From an uncultured Lachnobacterium sp. (lineage in GTDB: Bacteria > Bacillota > Clostridia > Lachnospirales > Lachnospiraceae), in assembly GCA_900546625.1 (NCBI GenBank), contig URDU01000036.1, positions 1 to 29,527 of the forward strand: a DNA stretch of 29,527 nucleotides. Direction: 5' to 3'. The position numbers were made by a program, and so were the translations under genes. The notes under the pieces are model-generated. The model saw nothing but the letters and a program-made list of their open reading frames with translations. It had not been told where the DNA came from and did no database searches. Positions 23,857 to 29,527 of the stretch are shown one piece after another. Within the stretch, counting starts at the first letter, position 1. Every line of letters begins with the position of its first letter.

Positions 23857-25041
23857 ATGGCGGGAAATCAAGGCAATTACAAGGAAAAACCCACGCGTAA
23901 CGTATGTCCGTATGCGAAGAAATGTGGCGGCTGCGACTATCAGGGCGTAGAATATAAGGAACAGTTAAAAACCAAGCAGGCATACATGAAAAAGCTGCTA
24001 AAGCCTTTTTGCTTTGTGGAGCCGATTGTCGGCATGAAAAATCCGCTCTATTATCGTCATAAGGTTCATGCAGCCTTTGACTGTACGAGACGCGGTCAGA
24101 TTGTGGCGGGAGTTTACCGGAAGAACACACATGATGTGGTGGATATCGAAAGCTGCATGATAGAGGAGCAGGAGTCGGATGAGATAATCAGAGACATAAA
24201 GGATATGCTCCGCTCATTCAGGATAAAGACCTATGATGAGGACACCGGCTATGGACTGCTCAGACATGTGCTTGTGAGAAAGGGCTATGCAACGGGGCAG
24301 ATAATGGTAGTGCTTGTCCTCGCATCACCGATACTTCCGTCAAAGAATAATTTCGTAAAAGCACTCAGGAAAAAGCATCCCAATATCACGACAGTGGTGC
24401 TCAACGTGAATGACAAAAAGACGAGCATGGTGCTCGGAGACAGAAACATCACACTTTATGGCAAGGGCTTCATAGAGGATAAGCTGTGCGGCTGCACCTT
24501 CCGCATCTCACCAGGCTCGTTTTATCAGGTGAACCCGGTACAGACGGAGCTTTTATACGAGAAAGCCATTCACGAGGCACACCTCACCGGCAAGGAGCGC
24601 GTAATCGATGCATACTGCGGCACCGGAACCATAGGCATCATAGCAGCAAAAAATGCAGGTGAAGTCATCGGAGTTGAGCTGAACCGTGATGCAATCCGTG
24701 ATGCAGTTACCAATGCAAAGCGAAACGACATCCGAAATATCCGCTTCTACAATGATGATGCCGGAAAATTCATGGTTGAGATGGCACAAAAGGGCGAGAA
24801 AGCAGATGTTGTCATAATGGATCCTCCAAGAACCGGCAGCGATGAGGCATTTTTATCATCGGTTGTCAAGCTGTCGCCGGAGAGGGTGGTGTATGTGTCA
24901 TGTGGTCCGGAAACACTGGCGAGGGATTTAAAGTATCTCACAAAGCATGGATATACAGTGAAGCGTGCAACACCGTATGACTGTTTTCCATTTACAAGCC
25001 ACATTGAAACGGTTTGTTGTCTTACTTTCCAAGGGCGCTAA
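23857..25041 (+). CDS. 23S rRNA (uracil-C5)-methyltransferase, RlmCD/RumA type
   Basis: A 394-residue SAM-dependent RNA m5U methyltransferase. N-terminal cysteines CPYAKKCGGC and a later CMIEE cysteine form the 4Fe-4S site; there is no TRAM domain. The SAM loop is DAYCGTGTIG (about 252-261), the DPPRTG motif follows, the nucleophile is C349 (VSCGPETLARDL) and the general base is E384 (HIETV). All catalytic parts are therefore present before the stop. The last residues (CCLTFQGR) differ from the expected VVLLSK-type ending, which continues in the next frame; see the tail feature at 25016. AAGGAGCGCAGAA precedes the ATG. Confidence 0.88.
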   Translation: MAGNQGNYKEKPTRNVCPYAKKCGGCDYQGVEYKEQLKTKQAYMKKLLKPFCFVEPIVGMKNPLYYRHKVHAAFDCTRRGQIVAGVYRKNTHDVVDIESCMIEEQESDEIIRDIKDMLRSFRIKTYDEDTGYGLLRHVLVRKGYATGQIMVVLVLASPILPSKNNFVKALRKKHPNITTVVLNVNDKKTSMVLGDRNITLYGKGFIEDKLCGCTFRISPGSFYQVNPVQTELLYEKAIHEAHLTGKERVIDAYCGTGTIGIIAAKNAGEVIGVELNRDAIRDAVTNAKRNDIRNIRFYNDDAGKFMVEMAQKGEKADVVIMDPPRTGSDEAFLSSVVKLSPERVVYVSCGPETLARDLKYLTKHGYTVKRATPYDCFPFTSHIETVCCLTFQGR

Positions 25042-25222
25042 AGGTCCGGTGGACCTTTGCTCAGCGCGGACCGAAGTGGAACGGACTGGACTTAAGGTTT
25101 CTTCGCTGTATTTTGCACAGATTAAGAAGAAATGCGGACTGGATGTGGGAGAGAACTTTAATCTGCCAAAATCAGAAAATGCGAGACAGCCACAATGCAC
25201 ACCGGAGAAGGAAGAAGCGTAA
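25016..25222 (+). pseudogene. Out-of-frame C-terminal tail of the rRNA methyltransferase
   Basis: From 25016 the +1 frame reads VVLLSKGAKGPVDLCSARTE and continues to LKVSSLYFAQIKKKCGLDVG, then NLPKSENARQPQCTPEKEEA and a stop at 25220-25222. I recall such a tail at the C-terminus of rRNA methyltransferases and related proteins of Lachnospiraceae, usually in frame and about a dozen residues longer. One extra base in GTTTG (25012-25016) would explain the shift. The catalytic domain is complete without it. It is either a decayed tail or one reached by frameshifting. Confidence 0.5.
25035..25067 (+). repeat. Hairpin over the methyltransferase stop codon
   Basis: AAAGGTCC (25040-25047) and GGACCTTT (25051-25058) pair perfectly around GGT. 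An outer GCGCT/AGCGC pair (25035-25039, 25063-25067) extends the stem. The zero-frame stop TAA (25039-25041) lies inside. No T-tract follows, so it is not a standard terminator. Confidence 0.6.
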
Positions 25223-25272
25223 AAAGGACATTCCTGACCCGTAATTATTACGGGTCAAGGGATGTCCTTTTT
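25221..25272 (+). terminator. Strong terminator after the methyltransferase region
   Basis: AAAAAGGACATTCCTGACCCG and its near-complete reverse complement up to 25272 form a stem of more than 20 pairs with an AATTA-type loop and a terminal T5. It separates the chromosome-like genes on the left from the restriction locus on the right and is nearly symmetrical, so it may act in both directions. Confidence 0.85.
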
Positions 25273-25348
25273 GGTTGCCTTGGAGTGTTCAAAGGACAAG
25301 GTAATGAAAATGAGAGAGAGTATTTAGACTGATAAGAATAATATCTAT

Positions 25349-25369
25349 CTTATCTAATCTAGAGATAAG
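25349..25369. promoter_or_regulatory. Inverted repeat upstream of the restriction locus
   Basis: CTTATCT (25349-25355) and AGATAAG (25363-25369), a perfect pair with a seven-base centre, lie 24 bases before the -35. It may be a second regulator site; the sequence differs from the operator at 25401. Confidence 0.35.
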
Positions 25370-25392
25370 GATGGATAGGATAATTGTACAGA

Positions 25393-25421
25393 TTGAAAAA
25401 ATCACGTTTTCGTGATACACT
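25393..25421 (+). promoter_or_regulatory. Promoter/operator of the type I R-M operon
   Basis: TTGAAA (25393-25398), 17 bases, TACACT (25416-25421). Within the spacer lies a perfect inverted repeat ATCACG-TTTT-CGTGAT (25401-25416). A Cro/C1-type protein is encoded 37 bases further on and is the natural candidate to bind here and control its own operon. Confidence 0.7.
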
Positions 25422-25457
25422 TTTCTTAAATCTATTGAAAAAATGATGGAGGATGAC

Positions 25458-25685
25458 ATGGCAGTCAGTTACAAAAAATTATTCCATTTACTGATAGAAA
25501 AAAATATGACGAATGCACAGTTGCAACAGGAGGCGGGCTTCTCCGCAAATATCATCACACGGCTGAAACGTAATGGGTATATTTCCCTCGAAAGCGTAGA
25601 GAGTATATGCCGTGTTCTGAACTGTGGCGTTGACGATATTCTGGAATTTGTACCAGAGGATAACGGAGGGAAAGAGAATGGTTGA
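25458..25685 (+). CDS. Cro/C1-type regulator of the R-M operon
   Basis: A 75-residue helix-turn-helix protein, small enough to be only the DNA-binding domain. It runs [35 protein letters not shown] and [18 protein letters not shown], the usual pattern of the YozG/XRE type. GGAGGA lies four bases before the ATG at 25458; an in-frame ATG pair at 25443 would lie on the ribosome binding site and was not chosen. Its last eight bases overlap the hsdM start, so translation is coupled. It plays the position of a controller (C) protein for the restriction system, though C proteins are better known from type II systems. Confidence 0.82.
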   Translation: MAVSYKKLFHLLIEKNMTNAQLQQEAGFSANIITRLKRNGYISLESVESICRVLNCGVDDILEFVPEDNGGKENG

Positions 25686-27243
25686 TACCAAAAAGGAACA
25701 GGAACGTGATGAACTGCACCGTGCAATATGGGCGATTGCAGATGAACTGCGTGGAGCAGTCGATGGTTGGGACTTCAAAAATTATGTTCTTGGCACGATG
25801 TTTTATCGCTATATTTCTGAAAACCTGTGTAATTACATAAACAGCGGTGAAATTGATGCAGGTAATACTGAGTTTGATTTTGCAAAAATGCCTGATGAGG
25901 ATGCAGAAGAAGCAAAAGAAGGACTGGTAGAGGAAAAAGGATTTTTTATCCTTCCGAGTGAACTTTTCTGTAATGTTCGAGACAATGCTGCGAATGATGA
26001 AAACTTAAATGAAACACTGGAGCGTGTGTTCCGTCACATCGAGGAATCAGCGAAAGGCAGTGAGGCAGAGAGCGACTTTGCCGGATTATTCGATGACTAT
26101 GATGTAAACAGCAATAAACTGGGTTCTACGGTTGCAAAGCGTAATGAAAAGCTTGTAAAACTGCTGAATGGCGTAGGTGAAATGAATCTGGGGGATGTGA
26201 AAGACCATTCCATTGATGCCTTTGGTGATGCGTATGAGTACCTTATGACTATGTATGCATCAAATGCCGGAAAATCTGGTGGAGAGTTTTTTACTCCTGC
26301 AGATGTATCCGAATTACTCACACGTCTTGGAACTGTAGGAAAAACAGAAATCAATAAAGTATATGATCCGGCTTGCGGTTCTGGTTCATTGCTTCTGAAG
26401 GCTGAGAAAATTCTTGGAAAGGATGCTATCCGTAACGGTTTTTATGGACAGGAAATCAATATCACAACCTATAACCTGTGCCGTATTAATATGTTTCTCC
26501 ATGATGTGGGATTTGATAAATTTGATATTGCCTGTGAAGACACATTGCTTAGTCCGCAACATTGGGATGATGAGCCGTTTGAATTGATCGTGTCTAATCC
26601 ACCGTATTCTATCAAGTGGGCAGGAGACGAAAATCCACTGCTAATCAACGACCCTCGTTTTGCTCCGGCAGGAGTTTTGGCACCAAAGAGCAAAGCGGAT
26701 ATGGCATTTATTATGCACAGCTTGTCATGGCTTGCATCTAATGGAACTGCTGCCATTGTATGCTTTCCGGGAATTATGTATCGTGGTGGTGCAGAGCAGA
26801 AAATCCGCAAATATCTTGTGGACAATAACTATGTGGACTGTATTATTCAGTTGCCGAGTAATCTGTTCTTTGGAACTTCGATTGCAACTTGCATTATGGT
26901 GATGAAAAAGAACAAGGCAGATAATAAGACGCTGTTTATTGATGCTACAAGCGAGTGCGTGAAGGTTACCAACAATAATAAGCTGACACCGGAAAATATC
27001 GAACGCATCGTGGATGTGTTTGCAAAGCGTGAGGAAACTGAACATTTTTCCCATCTGGCAAGTTATGAGGAAGTATCCGAGAACGATTATAATCTGTCGG
27101 TCTCCACCTATGTAGAGGCAGAGGATACCAGAGAAAAAATTGACATCGTAAAGCTGAATGCGGAAATCAAAGAAATTGTTGCTCGTGAGCAGGTGCTTCG
27201 TGATGAGATTGACAAGATTATCGCAGAAATTGAGGTGGGATGA
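25678..27243 (+). CDS. hsdM: Type I restriction-modification methyltransferase subunit
   Basis: A 521-residue HsdM that methylates adenine N6 within the target set by HsdS. The N-terminal helical HsdM_N domain (about 8-150) begins [22 protein letters not shown]. The SAM motif is [10 protein letters not shown] from D230, and the catalytic motif is NPPY at 307-310, followed by the [12 protein letters not shown] and [11 protein letters not shown] stretches typical of the family. The C-terminal helices (about 480-521) should contact HsdS. A longer frame begins at 25624 inside the regulator gene; the ATG at 25678 follows AACGGAGGG and begins in the usual family position. The next gene starts two bases after its stop. 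Confidence 0.95.
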   Translation: MVDTKKEQERDELHRAIWAIADELRGAVDGWDFKNYVLGTMFYRYISENLCNYINSGEIDAGNTEFDFAKMPDEDAEEAKEGLVEEKGFFILPSELFCNVRDNAANDENLNETLERVFRHIEESAKGSEAESDFAGLFDDYDVNSNKLGSTVAKRNEKLVKLLNGVGEMNLGDVKDHSIDAFGDAYEYLMTMYASNAGKSGGEFFTPADVSELLTRLGTVGKTEINKVYDPACGSGSLLLKAEKILGKDAIRNGFYGQEINITTYNLCRINMFLHDVGFDKFDIACEDTLLSPQHWDDEPFELIVSNPPYSIKWAGDENPLLINDPRFAPAGVLAPKSKADMAFIMHSLSWLASNGTAAIVCFPGIMYRGGAEQKIRKYLVDNNYVDCIIQLPSNLFFGTSIATCIMVMKKNKADNKTLFIDATSECVKVTNNNKLTPENIERIVDVFAKREETEHFSHLASYEEVSENDYNLSVSTYVEAEDTREKIDIVKLNAEIKEIVAREQVLRDEIDKIIAEIEVG

Positions 27244-27244
27244 T

Positions 27245-28304
27245 ATGGATAATAATCTGATGGTGTATCAGTCTGTTATTACAGATATAAAGAATATCAT
27301 AAATACAGGTCAACAGGAAGCGTATGGTGCCGCCAGTAAGGCGATGGTTATGACTTATTGGAATGTAGGAAAAAGAATCGTTGAACAGGAGCAGGCAGGA
27401 AAAGAGCATGCCCAGTATGGCAAAAAACTATTAGCTGCACTGTCTGATGAATTGACAAAAGAATATGGAAACGGATACTCTGAACGTAATTTGCGATATT
27501 TTAGAAAATTCTACCAATATTTTCCTGACAAAGAGATTTGGAACGCATGCGTTCCAAATTTGAATTGGACGCAATTTCGTAGTCTTTTGCGTGTCTCGGA
27601 TGAAAATGCACGTATCTGGTATATGAATGAAGCAGCAAAAGAAGGTTGGAGCAGTAGAACACTTGATCGGAATATTTCTACACAATATTATAATCGTCTT
27701 TTGCAATCTCCCCAAAAAGAAAACGTGATTGCAGAGATGAAGCAAAAAACAGCAGGTTATCAAAAAAACAGTTTTGAATTACTTAAGAATCCAATTATGG
27801 CAGAATTCTTAGGATTTAAGAATGAAGATAGCTATCTGGAAAGTGACCTTGAGGCGGCAATCATATCGCATATACGTGATTTTATTATGGAGATGGGAAG
27901 AGGATTTGCATTTGTTGCACGTCAGCAGCACATTGTCACAGAAACGGAGGATTATTATATAGATCTTGTATTTTATAATATCGAGCTTAAATGTTATGTA
28001 CTGATTGATTTGAAGATGGGGAAAATCACACATCAGGATGTTGGACAGATTGATATGTATGTGCGGATGTATGATGAGTTGAAGTGCAAACCGGGGGATA
28101 ATCCGACAATCGGTATTCTGCTCTGTTCAGAAACGGATGAAGATATCGCTAGATATTCTGTATTACATGATAATGATCACCTCTTTATGTCAAAGTATCT
28201 GACTTGTCTTCCGACAAAAGCGCAGTTGAAAGCTGAGATAGAACGTCAGAAAGAGATTTTCTATATGCAGCACCCAGATGCAGATGAGAATGGTGGTGAG
28301 CTGA

Positions 28305-28312
<8 letters not shown>
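27245..28312 (+). CDS. DUF1016/YhcG family PD-(D/E)XK nuclease-domain protein
   Basis: A 355-residue protein of the YhcG family. The N-terminal DUF1016 domain (about 1-160) contains TYWNVGKRIVEQEQ, YSERNLRYFRKFYQ and NWTQFRSLLRV. The C-terminal YhcG_C domain (about 175-340) has the nuclease core YYIDLVFYN (D240) and DLKMG (D255, K257), followed by GQIDMYVRMYD. All catalytic residues of the PD-(D/E)XK pattern seem present. Genes of this family often occur inside type I restriction loci between hsdM and hsdS; the role is unproven, with defence or nuclease repair suggested. The start is two bases after hsdM and its last eight bases overlap hsdS. Confidence 0.88.
27536..27559. repeat. Perfect 24-bp palindrome within the YhcG gene
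   Basis: Twelve-base arms ATTTGGAACGCA and TGCGTTCCAAAT with no spacer. It spans exactly eight codons (IWNACVPN). The VPN part seems conserved in the family, so it is not clearly an insertion. Confidence 0.7.

Positions 28313-29527
<1,215 letters not shown>

Noticed and set aside
24965..25222. A separate 85-residue plus-strand gene
   Set aside because: Its first part is a shadow of the methyltransferase; only the part after about 25016 resembles protein, as an out-of-frame tail, and no ribosome binding site was seen.
27158..27244. Longer N-terminus of the YhcG protein
   Set aside because: It would lie inside hsdM in another frame; the ATG at 27245 gives the usual family start.

Overview
The window looks like a chromosomal segment of an anaerobic, low-to-mid GC Firmicute, most likely a gut Lachnospiraceae of the Agathobacter/Roseburia type. 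This is an inference from strong AGGAGG-type ribosome binding sites, iron-containing alcohol dehydrogenases, an AAA-ATPase-like/PD-(D/E)XK gene, a DFN-type Ser/Thr kinase and the general protein style. No rRNA, tRNA or CRISPR array was seen.

Left part (1-9700): the first bases hold the start of a leftward gene whose N-terminus matches the AAA-ATPase-like family found again at 11593. A small secreted protein follows (307-708). Next comes a regulated catabolic locus: a PrpR_N/AAA/Fis regulator on the minus strand (712-2493), divergent from six plus-strand genes (2776-9561). These encode an iron-dependent alcohol dehydrogenase, PdxA2, a DUF1537 acid-sugar kinase, a DapA-like aldolase/lyase, a D-2-hydroxyacid dehydrogenase and an SLC13-type carboxylate transporter. 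Kinase plus PdxA2 is the known route from D-threonate (or D-erythronate) to dihydroxyacetone phosphate; what the other three enzymes add is not established. The 282-bp divergent spacer holds four copies of a 17-bp inverted repeat and two sigma-70-type promoters. This fits a regulator that has lost the sigma-54 contact motif GAFTGA.

Middle part (9700-18900): an MBL-fold hydrolase, a PsiE-like membrane protein, the AAA-ATPase-like/PD-(D/E)XK protein, a flavodoxin followed by a butanol-dehydrogenase-type Fe-ADH, a hicA-hicB toxin-antitoxin pair with a palindromic operator between -35 and -10, a spacer with two hairpins, a membrane-anchored Ser/Thr kinase divergent from a helix-turn-helix protein, and a lipoprotein with two copies of one domain.

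Right part (18900-25270): an ECF-like sigma factor overlaps a membrane beta-propeller protein that looks like a fused anti-sigma/sensor. Then come an EamA permease, a D-Ala-D-Ala carboxypeptidase and an RlmCD-type 23S rRNA uracil methyltransferase, behind which a recognisable tail is encoded out of frame.

End (25270-29527): a type I restriction-modification locus in which a small Cro/C1-like regulator, hsdM, a DUF1016/YhcG nuclease-like gene and hsdS overlap or nearly abut. It carries two variable-looking tandem repeats in hsdS. One is a TAEL-encoding 12-bp repeat in the central spacer, like the one that sets target spacing in the EcoR124 family. The other is a long GACA tetranucleotide tract at the C-terminus, running into the window edge. 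hsdR is not in the window. Together these suggest a regulated and phase-variable defence/epigenetic switch, the most interesting system here.
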